Shown here: in pieces, positions 26,141 to 35,708 of the stretch
Layout of the letters: each line of letters begins with the position of its first letter
How positions within the stretch are numbered: position 1 is the stretch's first letter
Origin: Nitrospinaceae bacterium
Lineage (GTDB): Bacteria; Nitrospinota; Nitrospinia; Nitrospinales; VA-1
Assembly: GCA_029261595.1 (NCBI GenBank)
Contig: JAJDAZ010000056.1
Location: 124,001-188,000, forward strand
Reading direction: 5' to 3'
DNA length: 64,000 nt
Program-made: the position numbers and the translations under genes
The notes under the pieces: model-generated
Seen by the model: only the letters and a program-made list of their open reading frames with translations
Database searches by the model: none
Told to the model about the DNA's origin: nothing

Positions 26141-27004
26141 TCACGCTTGATGGATGTTTTGCACATATTCATCATAGAGCCGCATGATTTTTTTCGTTAC
26201 GGAGCCGGGTTTCCCATTTCCTACCGAACGTCCATCCAGGCTAGTGACGGGCATGACTTTTTTCAACGTTCCTGTGATAAATATTTCATCGATTTTTTCC
26301 AGAGTTTCCGGGGGCCATTGACCCTCCTCCACGGGAAGCCCATGTTCGCTTGCCAGTTGAATCACTTTGTTACGGGTGATTCCCGGAAGAATTCCACAGT
26401 CCAGGGAAGGCGTCAGGATTCTTTCCCCCTGGACCAGGAAAATATTGCTGGTGGTGCATTCCGTTAAAAAACCGGAAGGGCTCAGCATCAAAGCATCTTT
26501 AGCGCCGAGTTTATTGGCTTCCATGATGGCCAGGACATTATTTAAATAATTTCCGGTCTTTATTCCGGGATTCAAGGCTTCCTTGGGATTTCTTTTGATC
26601 GACACCAAAGCGACATGAATGCCTTTGGTGTAATTGTCCTGGGCGTAATCCTTATGGGGGGCGACATAAATAACGACGTTGGGCCGCAAACACGACGAGG
26701 GGTCGATATCGATATCTCCCACTCCCCTGGTGACCACGACCCGTATGTAGGACTCCCTGTTTCCCGCAGCTTCCAGGGTTCTGTCAATTTGCTGAACGAA
26801 CCAGTTTTTATCATGAGGAATGGTGAGAGAAATCCCCTGGGCCGAATTGGCCAGCCGGTTGAGGTGTGCGTCCAAAAAGATGGGTTGATTCTCGTGGGTG
26901 GCGACCACTTCATACACGCTGTCTCCGAATAAAAACCCATGATCGAAAACCGAAATACGGGAATCTTCTTCAATTGTGCCGTTAAAATTAATTTTCAGGG
27001 ACAT
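26141..27004 (-). CDS. class-IV aminotransferase (branched-chain or D-amino-acid type)
   Basis: 287 residues with the PLP fold-type IV pattern: FDHGFLFGDSVYEVV near residue 20, the PLP-Lys in GIKTGNYLNNVLA near 153 and the catalytic-site loop GFLTECTTSNIFLV near 188, followed by PSLDCGILPGITRNKV. It could be IlvE, D-alanine transaminase or aminodeoxychorismate lyase; the ECTTSN segment fits transaminases best. The substrate is unresolved from sequence. Confidence 0.88.
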   Translation of the reverse strand: MSLKINFNGTIEEDSRISVFDHGFLFGDSVYEVVATHENQPIFLDAHLNRLANSAQGISLTIPHDKNWFVQQIDRTLEAAGNRESYIRVVVTRGVGDIDIDPSSCLRPNVVIYVAPHKDYAQDNYTKGIHVALVSIKRNPKEALNPGIKTGNYLNNVLAIMEANKLGAKDALMLSPSGFLTECTTSNIFLVQGERILTPSLDCGILPGITRNKVIQLASEHGLPVEEGQWPPETLEKIDEIFITGTLKKVMPVTSLDGRSVGNGKPGSVTKKIMRLYDEYVQNIHQA

Positions 27005-27040
27005 GATGGGACACGCGGGCTGATGGAAAGTTCTGAAGAT

Positions 27041-27712
27041 TTATTTTTTATCCAGAGACAATAAAATATCATTTAGCTTGCTCTCGTCTTCCGGAGTGTA
27101 GTTTTCCTGGGGCTCCTGGTCGAGTGTTTCAGTCTTGCCGACCCTGGTTTTTATGGAGTCTGTGAGTTTCTCAACCCCCTTAAAATCTTCAATTTTTTCT
27201 TTGACCCCCTTGAGGTCGAAATCCGGGATTTTATCAATAATTTTTTCCGTATCAATTTCCTGTCCGAGAACTTTTGACAACTCGACCAGTTTGGGCGCCA
27301 TAATCGAATCCCTGGTGATTTCCCTGCTGATATCCGGAAAAAACCTGAGGGGGAACATTAGGATGATGAGGAGAATGATTGCCTTGGCAATCCCAATGGC
27401 CCCGCCCAGAATTCGATCCAGCCCGGAAAGTCCGGGAGCCGAATGAACCAGTTTCTGCAGAACCTTGCCTAAAAGGGAAATCCCAAACAGGGTGGCAATA
27501 AAAATCAGGGCAAAACTGACGATTTCCGATGCCGAGGGGTTGGAAATGTAGGTTCTCAAGGTGACGGCAAAATCTTTTTGGAAATGTATGGCTACAAAAT
27601 ACCCGCCAATATAGGCTAATAAAGCAAATAATTCCCGGACCATTCCCCGGACCATGGAATAAATCAGGCTAAGGGCCAATACGATGGCGGCGACAATATC
27701 AAACAGGGCCAT
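27041..27712 (-). CDS. CvpA-family inner-membrane protein
   Basis: 223 residues. About four hydrophobic segments in the first 130 residues fit the CvpA/colicin V production fold (IVAAIVLALSLIYSMVRGMV; LFALLAYIGGYFVAIHF; VSFALIFIATLFGISLLG; RILGGAIGIAKAIILLIILM). A charged cytoplasmic tail follows. CvpA proteins are linked to colicin export and envelope stress; the basic role is poorly known. It lies 38 bases downstream of the Slt gene and upstream of the aminotransferase. Confidence 0.82.
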   Translation of the reverse strand: MALFDIVAAIVLALSLIYSMVRGMVRELFALLAYIGGYFVAIHFQKDFAVTLRTYISNPSASEIVSFALIFIATLFGISLLGKVLQKLVHSAPGLSGLDRILGGAIGIAKAIILLIILMFPLRFFPDISREITRDSIMAPKLVELSKVLGQEIDTEKIIDKIPDFDLKGVKEKIEDFKGVEKLTDSIKTRVGKTETLDQEPQENYTPEDESKLNDILLSLDKK

Positions 27713-27750
27713 GTGATTTGAATGCTTTCAGAAAAGTGGAAAATTAAAAG

Positions 27751-30192
27751 TTAATTGGAGTTAACCATTAAAATATTTTTGAACCGGACCAAATTTTTTT
27801 CATCGTATAAAGTGAGATAAATCGCGTAATTTCGCAGAATTTTTTTAACGTATTTTCGGGTTTCCGTGTATGGGATGCTCTCTATGAATTCAATCGGGCC
27901 CTTGTCAGAATTCAGGGCCACCCACTGCCTGACTTTCGTGGGGCCTGCATTGTAAGCCGCTAAAGCATATACCATATTTTGATTAAAGGAAACCATCAGG
28001 CTGTTCAAATATTCAATCCCCAATTGGACGTTGGTGACCGGATCTTTTAAACTTTCCACGGTGGGGGTTTTCTTTTCCAGCTTGCGGGCAACTTCCTCCG
28101 CGGTCGGCGGAATCAATTGCATCAATCCCACCGCATTGGCTTTAGATTCGATTTTGGAGTTGAAAGCGCTTTCCTGCCGGATTAAGGAGAGGATCAGGAA
28201 AGGGTCGAGTTGGTAATGCTTCAGAGTATTTAAAACCTCCCTTATGTAGCCTTTTGGAAACATCCCCTCTGATATGGGGCGCGATATTTTTTTGCGATTG
28301 CCGTTGCCTGTGAGCCTCCAGGAAAAGATGATGCCGTTTTGATAATCCCCGCCCCGCTTTAATAGATTTGCGATATAAAACGAAAAGGCAGGGTTGTCCC
28401 GGTGGAAGGGAAAACCGGCCAACTCCTTCGCGCCCTGACTGCGAAATCCGGTGGCGATTAATTTCTCTGCCCGGCTCAACCGTTTCCGGTCGATCTCGCC
28501 CAATCCGAATTTTCTAAAAGCCGAATCCTGAGAATCTTTCCTGGTTAAAAATTTCTTTAGATCAAATCCCGATTCACCCTGGGTTAATATCGAATAAAAA
28601 TCAAACGGATGTTTCTCCGCCAACCGCTTTAACCAATGGTCCCTTTCATTGATATTTCCCGCAGCCAAGTGGGTTTGCGCCAGCCAATACATGCTCTCCG
28701 GCTGAAAAGTGGAATTGGGGTACGATTTCTTTAATTGCCGGTAGGCGGTTGAAGAATTAAATTTCAGGAGCCTTTCGAAATGAGTCAGGGCCAGGTTATA
28801 TTTTTTTTGCAGTCTTTCGATCCAGGGAATTTTAAACAGGGCGAAGGTGGTGTACGGACCAAAGTCATATTTTTTGAGTAATAGTTCGTAATAGGCCACC
28901 GCTTTGGAATATTCCCTTTCATCCTCGGCAATGCGTCCAAGAAAGAACAGGGCTTTATGACAGGCATTAATTTCCAGGGGATATTGTTGAATAATTTTCT
29001 CATAAAAAAATGTGGCCTGTTTTGTCTGGCCGGCTCTCCATAATAAAAGCGCCAGTTTATTGAGATCTTTTGGCGGGAACAATGTCGAGATTTTTTCAAC
29101 CACCCCATTGTTGGAATCGCTCTCAAGGTAAAGAGGCACGAGCAGTTTTATCAGTTTGATCACTCCCCTCGCCTCCTGGATTCCCGGATACTTTTCCATG
29201 ACCTTTAGTCCCAATTCAAGACTGTTTAGTGGATCGTCCTGATTGAGTGATTCATGAAACTCACGCACCCTTTCATTTTTATAAATCACTTTTGGCTTTT
29301 TGGGCGGCGCATGTTGTTTTTTTGCTCTGGCAGGAGGCCTGGCAACCCTGACATCATCCAGCTCGATTCCCAGGCCGTTGAGTTTGCGCTCATAAATTTT
29401 AAAAAATTTGATGGCCATTTCCCTGGCTTCATGAGAGGAGGTGCTTTTTAGTAACGTAATGTAAATATCCGCCGCATTCTCCAGGTCCCCGGCGGATTGA
29501 TATATTTTGGCCAGAGCCAGGTTGACTTTAAATCGGTGCTCTTTGTTTTCAGGAAAATCCCGCATCAGGGACCTGCGGAAAGCTTGCCAGGCGGCTTTAT
29601 AATTGACCGCCAGAAAATAAGCTTCACCCAGCAGGTAATCTATTTCCGCTAAATCACCCGACACATTGGCATGAAAAGGACTGTCCGGGTAATTTCTGAA
29701 TATATTGATTCGCCGTTGTTCGGATTGTTTAAAATATTCAATCGCCTGTGGATATTTTTGCTTTAACAATTCCTGTTGGCCCTGCTTTTTCAATGCCAGG
29801 GCCAGTCGATCCAACCTGAAATCTTCCAGAACGAAATTGCCCACGATTTTTTCTTTCAGATAATGAGCGGCCTTTTGAGGATTTCCATTTTGAAAGTACA
29901 GGTGGCCAAGGGCCAGCCCCAGTAGGTTTTTCTCCTCCCTGGACCCGGCTCTTTTTAGAGCAGTTTCATAATGATTCAAGATAACGGGCATATCCTGAGG
30001 GTTCAGACGTCCGAGGTCGAAGGTTCGTTCGTCTAGTGCAGGCAGAATGAGTGGGAAGGGGTTGCTGGTGTCGAATATATCCAGCGACTTGGCAAACAGG
30101 CCGGAAGCCTGGGATAAAAGCAGAAGAGAAACAGAAAGGATAATTCCTGGAAAAGAAAGCATCTTAAAAAGGAAGTTGGGAATTCGAATCAC
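27751..30192 (-). CDS. soluble lytic murein transglycosylase with TPR superhelix (Slt70 type)
   Basis: 813 residues from a GTG start. A signal segment (IILSVSLLLLSQASGLFAKS) precedes TPR-like repeats across about residues 50-600 and a C-terminal SLT domain. The catalytic Glu lies in LSLIRQESAFNSKIESKANA near residue 670, followed by GLMQLIPPTAEEVA, and AYNAGPTKVRQW near 755. It cleaves peptidoglycan in the periplasm to anhydromuropeptides. It is longer than E. coli Slt70 (about 620) because of extra TPRs. ATG at 30162 is an alternative start. Confidence 0.9.
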   Translation of the reverse strand: MIRIPNFLFKMLSFPGIILSVSLLLLSQASGLFAKSLDIFDTSNPFPLILPALDERTFDLGRLNPQDMPVILNHYETALKRAGSREEKNLLGLALGHLYFQNGNPQKAAHYLKEKIVGNFVLEDFRLDRLALALKKQGQQELLKQKYPQAIEYFKQSEQRRINIFRNYPDSPFHANVSGDLAEIDYLLGEAYFLAVNYKAAWQAFRRSLMRDFPENKEHRFKVNLALAKIYQSAGDLENAADIYITLLKSTSSHEAREMAIKFFKIYERKLNGLGIELDDVRVARPPARAKKQHAPPKKPKVIYKNERVREFHESLNQDDPLNSLELGLKVMEKYPGIQEARGVIKLIKLLVPLYLESDSNNGVVEKISTLFPPKDLNKLALLLWRAGQTKQATFFYEKIIQQYPLEINACHKALFFLGRIAEDEREYSKAVAYYELLLKKYDFGPYTTFALFKIPWIERLQKKYNLALTHFERLLKFNSSTAYRQLKKSYPNSTFQPESMYWLAQTHLAAGNINERDHWLKRLAEKHPFDFYSILTQGESGFDLKKFLTRKDSQDSAFRKFGLGEIDRKRLSRAEKLIATGFRSQGAKELAGFPFHRDNPAFSFYIANLLKRGGDYQNGIIFSWRLTGNGNRKKISRPISEGMFPKGYIREVLNTLKHYQLDPFLILSLIRQESAFNSKIESKANAVGLMQLIPPTAEEVARKLEKKTPTVESLKDPVTNVQLGIEYLNSLMVSFNQNMVYALAAYNAGPTKVRQWVALNSDKGPIEFIESIPYTETRKYVKKILRNYAIYLTLYDEKNLVRFKNILMVNSN

Positions 30193-30300
30193 GGAACCAT
30201 TGCCCCAACCGGAAGCGCAAAGCCCGGCCCTGCCGACAGAAAGGCATTTGAACAGCCTAAGCTATTTCTTATCAAAAAGATATAAATTGGCGGGGGAGAA

Positions 30301-30786
30301 CTATATTTTTTTTCTAAGCGAGCGGCTCAAAGAAACAACGTAGTCCATCTCTTCTTTGTTTGCCATGGGTGCGGTTCTTTTGAATTCAGGCTCCGCAGGC
30401 GCAGACAAACTGGCCGGACCTGTTGGGGGAGTCACTTCAATTTCCTCGCCGATCGCCCATTTTCGGGAGGCTGAAGGTCCTTTTTCGACCGCGATCACAA
30501 TGATCTCATGGGTCTGGGAATTCCATTTGGATTGTGTCGTTTGATTTTTCTTATGCCTGCGATCGAACTTTTGCTCGTTCGGGAGCGGATTATCCGGGTT
30601 CTGGCGGTCGCTGTGTCGCCTGTCGCCATTAGTCAAAATAATGCCCTTGCGTTTGGATAGATGCTGACGAAACAGTCCCGTATCTACACTTTTAACCGAG
30701 GGAAGAGGCCTTGGCGTGGACAGCACTCTTTCTACATATTTATCCGGCTCGGAAGCCTTGTTTTTATCAATAGCGGCGACCAGCAT
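30301..30786 (-). CDS. hypothetical protein, basic and polar
   Basis: 161 residues with a strong ribosome-binding site (GAAGGAG, 7 bases before the ATG). The sequence is rich in Lys, Arg, Asn and Pro, with a central NGDRRHSDRQNPDN / FDRRHKKNQTTQSKW segment and a short hydrophobic strand (HEIIVIAVEKG). No domain, signal or membrane helix is recognised. It precedes the Slt gene on the same strand by 108 bases but may be separate from it. Confidence 0.6.
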   Translation of the reverse strand: MLVAAIDKNKASEPDKYVERVLSTPRPLPSVKSVDTGLFRQHLSKRKGIILTNGDRRHSDRQNPDNPLPNEQKFDRRHKKNQTTQSKWNSQTHEIIVIAVEKGPSASRKWAIGEEIEVTPPTGPASLSAPAEPEFKRTAPMANKEEMDYVVSLSRSLRKKI

Positions 30787-30906
30787 GACAGGTCTCCTTC
30801 AAATAGAATGTAAAGGGATGTTGAATGAACAATCATACCCAATATTTTCTAAACGGCAACCCAAATTTATACCTTAAGCGATATTTTATTAAGATTTTTT
30901 CATAAT

Positions 30907-31413
30907 TCAGCGGTTTTCCTTTAAGTAGTTGATAAAAATTATTTTAAAGGTGGAGGTGAAGAAATTATTTTTTTTCGCGAGCGAATCGCTGATTTCACTC
31001 AGCGACCAAAACCTGCCCTCACTGATTTCCTCCGGATTGATATGGATGGATTGACGGGTGGTGCAGGTATAAGCAGAGACGTGCTCCCAGTAACTTTCCG
31101 CGCAGGCTTTGATCTGCATGAAGGGTTGCAGGGATTCAGAGATTCCCAGTTCTTCATTCAGTTCGCGGTGGGCGGCGGTCAGGTAATTTTCCCCCGAATC
31201 CACATGACCGGCGGAAGACGTGTCCCAGAATCCCGGATTTTCGTCTTTGCTCATGGCCCTCTTTTGGAGAAAAAGTTCTCCCTGGGGATTGAAAACAAAG
31301 ATATGGACGGAGCGGTGAATCAATTTTTTTTGGTGAATTTCTTTGCGCGTCGCTTTTCCGATGACCTGGTCTTCTATATCGACCACGTCATAAACTTCAT
31401 CGTCGCTATTCAT
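30907..31413 (-). CDS. Nudix hydrolase
   Basis: 168 residues. A full Nudix box (GHVDSGENYLTAAHRELNEE followed by LGI) near residue 70 gives the metal-binding Glu residues. The N-terminus (VYDVVDIEDQVIGKATRKEI) and the IHRSVHIFVFN segment resemble the isopentenyl-diphosphate isomerase-like Nudix subgroup (YfcD type), which acts on small nucleotide or diphosphate substrates. No Shine-Dalgarno is seen. Substrate unknown. Confidence 0.88.
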   Translation of the reverse strand: MNSDDEVYDVVDIEDQVIGKATRKEIHQKKLIHRSVHIFVFNPQGELFLQKRAMSKDENPGFWDTSSAGHVDSGENYLTAAHRELNEELGISESLQPFMQIKACAESYWEHVSAYTCTTRQSIHINPEEISEGRFWSLSEISDSLAKKNNFFTSTFKIIFINYLKENR

Positions 31414-31488
31414 GAGCGGGACACGTGGCTGTTCCTGATATCAGGGAGCTTCCGGCTTGCGGAAAACCGAGGGCGGGTCTATTCCCGA

Positions 31489-32811
31489 TCACGCGGAGTT
31501 CCTCAGTTCCTTCAGATAACTGAGTTGCTCGGGCACTTCCTGCTCTTCACAGTAATTGTATTTCGCGAGAATTTTGATATCGTCCAGAACACGTTTGCTT
31601 CCTTCAAAAATAACAGTTTGATAACCTTTGTCGGCAATAGTTCCTCCGGCCTGCAACATGCTCATGACGGATTTTGAGCTGAATCTTTCATCGTCCACCA
31701 CCAGAAAAAGGTCTTCGTCATAGCGACGGGCAATGAGGGAAATATATGTGGAGGGTCGGGCGTGAAACCCAAGCGGTTTAGGGATGGGGACTTCGATCCG
31801 GTCCACTTTCATAAATTGTTTCAGAATTTCCTCAGCCAATTCACTGCCCTGGATGATGAATTTCAGGCTGTAATAAAATCCGAAATTGACCACCTGACTT
31901 AACAGCTGGCCTTTATCCACCATTTCGGCAATTTTTCGTTTGCACTCCCCTGCCCGGATTTCATCTTCATGCCGTTCATAAAAATGGGACAGCCAGAGGA
32001 CCACCTCCAGAAGGTGAAGGCTCATTGAAATGTGGCCGCGAAGATTTTTTATTTCCGGATTATCATGCTCCAGCTTCGTGTGTTTGACATAGGTGTCATA
32101 ATCCGATTGCACACTGTGAACCATTTCTTTGAAAGCGCGGGCACGGGTTTCATTGATTTTAAAAGGCACCAGATTTTTTAACGCTTTCAGTTCATTGGTC
32201 GGCTGAATTTTAACTTTTTCCATTTTCTGGGCGACTTCCTGAATCTTTTCACAAATTTCGACAATCCGCTCATCTTCATTTTTGACTTCGTCCTCGGCGA
32301 TGTTTTTGGGAAGCCTTTTATTCGATTCAATGTCAGAAAATTCGTGCGGGGAAACCGATTCCTCAGAAAAGACCAGCCCGTTATTTTTGGCCGAAAGGAT
32401 AACTTCCTGGTATATATTGAGCATGGATTTATTTAAAAAACCAATGGCCTCCTCGGCTTTGGTTTGAAATTGTGAAAAACTTTCCCTGGAATCCCGCATA
32501 TTGTAATATGGGTGGCGGTCGAGCAGATGTTTTATAAAAAAAGCGGAAATCCCCAAATTCCGGATGCAGGCCACATATTCGGTAAAAAATGCCCACTCCT
32601 TATTTTCCCGCGCTCCGAACTCATCCAGAAAACTTTCCAAAAATTCAGCTTCTTGAATGAGATTGGAATAAAATTTCCTGGAAATCTCTTTATTATTAGA
32701 CATTTTTGAGGCAAAGGAATTGTAGATCTTGAAAAAAAATGCGGAGGGTTCCTGAACCAGAATCAGAAAATCTTCCTCGCTGATAATCTTGACAAGGGAT
32801 TTGGCTTTCAC
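31489..32811 (-). CDS. HPr-domain protein with long N-terminal helical region
   Basis: 440 residues from a GTG start. The last 100 residues form an HPr-like domain: VPIPKPLGFHARPSTYISLI with the phosphorylatable His350 in the HARP signature, then FSSKSVMSMLQAGGTIADKG, the Ser46-region block of HPr. Residues 1-330 are helical and polar, with no known domain recognised. HPr carries phosphate from enzyme I in PTS or the PTS-Ntr branch; no enzyme I or IIA is nearby. Fusion to such a long N-terminal region is unusual; it may make a regulatory phosphocarrier. Confidence 0.75.
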   Translation of the reverse strand: MKAKSLVKIISEEDFLILVQEPSAFFFKIYNSFASKMSNNKEISRKFYSNLIQEAEFLESFLDEFGARENKEWAFFTEYVACIRNLGISAFFIKHLLDRHPYYNMRDSRESFSQFQTKAEEAIGFLNKSMLNIYQEVILSAKNNGLVFSEESVSPHEFSDIESNKRLPKNIAEDEVKNEDERIVEICEKIQEVAQKMEKVKIQPTNELKALKNLVPFKINETRARAFKEMVHSVQSDYDTYVKHTKLEHDNPEIKNLRGHISMSLHLLEVVLWLSHFYERHEDEIRAGECKRKIAEMVDKGQLLSQVVNFGFYYSLKFIIQGSELAEEILKQFMKVDRIEVPIPKPLGFHARPSTYISLIARRYDEDLFLVVDDERFSSKSVMSMLQAGGTIADKGYQTVIFEGSKRVLDDIKILAKYNYCEEQEVPEQLSYLKELRNSA

Positions 32812-32930
32812 TTTTTAGGCTCCAGTCTGAAAAATTAGGAGTAGGAGGGAAAAAGGACTTAAATTCTCCCATTAAATTTTAACATTATTTGGCGGGAAAA
32901 AGGAAGCTGGAGGCTCCGAACGGTAATTTA

Positions 32931-33473
32931 TCAGTTGTTGGCGGATTTAATGAATATCTTTGTGGGCAGGTATTTCTGCCAGATCTGAACGTGGGAATCG
33001 GGACCCGAAGGAACGCTGAAATGAAAATATAGAAAGTCGGGCTTGGACGGGGATTTAAGCAGGCGCATTTCGGTTTCCTGCAGGTGTTGATTGCCCTTTT
33101 TCAAATTACAGGGTTTGCAGGCCACGACGACATTGGTCCAGTTGGTTTTTCCGCCGCGTGATTTAGGCTGGACGTGATCCACCGTCAACAGATTGTTAGA
33201 GTTACCGCAATACTGGCAGGTGAAATTGTCCCGCCTCAGAATATTCTTTTTGCTGAAGGCGATCCCGCGCTTCCTTTTCCGTCGGACCATGCTCAATACC
33301 CGGATAACCGCTGGAAGCGGGTAACTTTTGGAGGGAGAACGCACGACAAACCCATCACTTTCGATGTTTTCCGCCCGGCCGCTCAGGACCATTATGATGG
33401 CCCGTTTGGCCGAACAAAATTGCAGTGGTTCGTAAGAGTAATTCAGGACCAGAATTTTTATGGAGTCGAACAT
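32931..33473 (-). CDS. HNH endonuclease
   Basis: 180 residues. The HNH core has two zinc Cys pairs: CQYCGNSNNLLTVDHVQPKS near residue 90, then the Asn and second CXXC pair (TNVVVACKPCNLKKGNQ). The N-terminus (VLNYSYEPLQFCSAKRAIIMVLSG) matches the widely conserved chromosomal HNH proteins of this length. Their biological target is unclear. It is likely monocistronic and preceded by an intergenic hairpin. Confidence 0.88.
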   Translation of the reverse strand: MFDSIKILVLNYSYEPLQFCSAKRAIIMVLSGRAENIESDGFVVRSPSKSYPLPAVIRVLSMVRRKRKRGIAFSKKNILRRDNFTCQYCGNSNNLLTVDHVQPKSRGGKTNWTNVVVACKPCNLKKGNQHLQETEMRLLKSPSKPDFLYFHFSVPSGPDSHVQIWQKYLPTKIFIKSANN

Positions 33474-33663
33474 AAACCGGATGTTATTTTTTGCAGAACC
33501 AAAGGGTTGATTTGCACGGCAATCATCAGGTGTTTCATGAACGTTTGAAGGGGGGCATCCCCTCCAGCCTCACTAAACCATAGAAACAAAATGGTTTAAC
33601 GAGTTTACAATTTAGACCTTAAATCTGTCAACAGGATTCCCCTCATCCAGGGTGGCGAGGCCT

Positions 33664-35085
33664 CTAGAGGATATTGCCTTTTCCCAGACGATCATCAGGA
33701 TCAAAGAGGCGCTTGATTTTTCTCAAATCCTGAAGGGCCTCGGGCCCCACCATTCTGGCAAAATAGGATTTCTTCAATTTGCCCACCCCGTGTTCTGCAG
33801 AGACCGTTCCGCCCCATTCGATCATTTGATCCACCAGGGTGTCGTAAAGCGATCGGGCCCGGTCCTTCTCCTCAGGGGCGGGAAGGAGATTGATGTGGAG
33901 ATGGTTGTCCCCGAGGTGGCCGAAAACCACGTGGTCCAACCCGCTGGCTGAAAGCTCTTTCCTGTAAAATTGCATCATGTCAATGAAATATTTGTCTGAA
34001 ACGGCCATGTCCGTGCCTATTTTAACGCGTCCGGATCGGCTGTTATCCTCATTAATTAGAACGGGAATGTCATGCCTGAACTGATGAAAACGTTGCAAAT
34101 CCTTTGTGCTTTGGGCGAACCAGGAATCGTCGAGCGAGACCTCTTCCCCGGTTAAAAATTCAAACCAGGCCTCAAGCGCAGAGTCGTAATCCGCACTTTT
34201 TTCCACATCCTGCTCAAAAAAAAGAGCGGCTTGGGCTGTTTCCGGAATATTGCTGTGGTTTTTTTGCAGTTTTTTCAGGGAATAACGGTCGAAGTATTCC
34301 AGAGAGCAGGGGGAGATTTGTGTTTTTTCAAGGGCACGTATCTTTTCCACCAACTCCCAGCAGGCTTCTTCGCGGTCGAAAAATACAATTCCGCTGATAA
34401 ATTCTTCTGGTCGGGGCAGGAGTTTTAAGCGAATCCGTGTGAACAGCCCAAGCGTCCCATCGGAACCGATGAATAAATCCAGCCAGTCCATTCCGGGTTG
34501 AACGTAATACCCGGCGGCATTTTTAAAACGTGGACTGAAATAATGAATGTCCGGAAAAGTGATTCGGGTTCCATCGTCAAAAATAAGTGGTTCCTCAATG
34601 GATTTTCCACGGGCAAGGGTCACGGTTTTCCCGTCGACCAGAACAATATCCGCTTCCTGGACGTAATCGCGGGTGACGCCCAGTTTGTAACTCCGGGAGC
34701 CGGAAGCATTGGTCGCAACCATACCCCCGAACCAAGCCAGGGTTTCCGTCGGATTCGGGGGATAAAAATAGTCTGAGTTGTCCTGCAGGTGGTTATTCAG
34801 GTCAGCGAGGCTCACGGCGGGACCCACATCAATGGATGCGTTTTGAACCTCCCCGATTTCGCTGAACTTTTCCAGAGATACGATGACACCCTCATCGGGT
34901 ATGCGTGAAGCGGTCAATCCGGTTCCTGCCCCGGCGATCGTGACCGGAAGGCGGTTCGACTTTAGAAACTCAATTAATTCGGCGGCGGTTTCCGGAATAA
35001 TGACTGCGTCCGCGCGTCCGCCGGAAAAGTTGGATGCGTCTTTAAGATAGGGGGCAATGGTTTGTGGGTCGGTTTTTCGAATCAT
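33664..35085 (-). CDS. FAD-linked oxidase, GlcD/D-lactate dehydrogenase type
   Basis: 473 residues. The N-terminal FAD-binding PCMH domain contains PVTIAGAGTGLTASRIPDEG near residue 48 and PTETLAWFGGMVATNASGSR near 110. The C-terminal oxidase domain contains HLGDNHLHINLLPAPEEK and GTVSAEHGVGKLKKSYF, whose His residues are the typical catalytic/metal ligands. It oxidises a 2-hydroxy acid such as glycolate or lactate; the acceptor is not visible. It is the last gene of a three-gene unit with the VOC and small membrane genes, with a 20-base gap to the VOC gene. Confidence 0.92.
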   Translation of the reverse strand: MIRKTDPQTIAPYLKDASNFSGGRADAVIIPETAAELIEFLKSNRLPVTIAGAGTGLTASRIPDEGVIVSLEKFSEIGEVQNASIDVGPAVSLADLNNHLQDNSDYFYPPNPTETLAWFGGMVATNASGSRSYKLGVTRDYVQEADIVLVDGKTVTLARGKSIEEPLIFDDGTRITFPDIHYFSPRFKNAAGYYVQPGMDWLDLFIGSDGTLGLFTRIRLKLLPRPEEFISGIVFFDREEACWELVEKIRALEKTQISPCSLEYFDRYSLKKLQKNHSNIPETAQAALFFEQDVEKSADYDSALEAWFEFLTGEEVSLDDSWFAQSTKDLQRFHQFRHDIPVLINEDNSRSGRVKIGTDMAVSDKYFIDMMQFYRKELSASGLDHVVFGHLGDNHLHINLLPAPEEKDRARSLYDTLVDQMIEWGGTVSAEHGVGKLKKSYFARMVGPEALQDLRKIKRLFDPDDRLGKGNIL

Positions 35086-35105
35086 ATAAAGTGGGGAGTT
35101 TCATT

Positions 35106-35702
35106 TCAGCGTCGGGTGGATTCCATTAAGCCATCCGCCTGGGGCGGGAGAAACCCTGCATACCCATTGCGCCTCTCGATGAGTTCCAGAACCGAAAAAA
35201 CTTCGCCGTTTCGCATTTCCGGTTGGGTGAAGATCTGCCTGAGGTCGGTTCCGCGCTCCCCGACGATTTTTCCCGCAAACTGGACATTCCTGGATTCCAG
35301 GGAACCTATGGCAAAGTCGATGTCTTCCACCAGCACGGCAATATGATGAAAGCAATGGTCGCCATGAGCCTTTACCCAACCGGGGATCAAACTGCCTTTC
35401 CCGCGTTCGCCCGCAAACGCCTGGTCGATAAATAACGAAGGATAACCCGGCATGCGATAAACTTTGGCCCACCATTTGTCGAATTCCAAAACGCCGATGG
35501 ATTCGTCGTAATGAAAACCCAGGTCGATCGCTTCTTTCGCTCTTTCATCGACATCCAATGTTCGCAGGGTGCAGTGGTCTACCAGCGGCATGAGCCCTAC
35601 CCCGGTATTTCTGAGGGATTGCGCCAGTTTTTTTGCCGCAAGGTTCCCGGCGAGAAAATCATCTATATAGCGGGCGAAAAATTTGTCGACGGGGGCATTC
35701 AT
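35106..35702 (-). CDS. VOC-fold (glyoxalase/dioxygenase-like) protein
   Basis: 198 residues from the ATG at 35702, chosen for its AGGAA site 9 bases upstream; an in-frame TTG two codons earlier lacks spacing. The VOC fold is suggested by LVDHCTLRTLDVDERAKEAI near residue 40 (first metal His), FHHIAVLVEDIDFAIGSLES near 115 (second His), and a final Glu (FSVLELIERR). It resembles the DUF1338/hydroxyphenylpyruvate-dioxygenase-like group. Substrate unknown. It lies between the small membrane protein and the FAD oxidase. Confidence 0.68.
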   Translation of the reverse strand: MNAPVDKFFARYIDDFLAGNLAAKKLAQSLRNTGVGLMPLVDHCTLRTLDVDERAKEAIDLGFHYDESIGVLEFDKWWAKVYRMPGYPSLFIDQAFAGERGKGSLIPGWVKAHGDHCFHHIAVLVEDIDFAIGSLESRNVQFAGKIVGERGTDLRQIFTQPEMRNGEVFSVLELIERRNGYAGFLPPQADGLMESTRR

Positions 35703-35708
35703 GACCAA

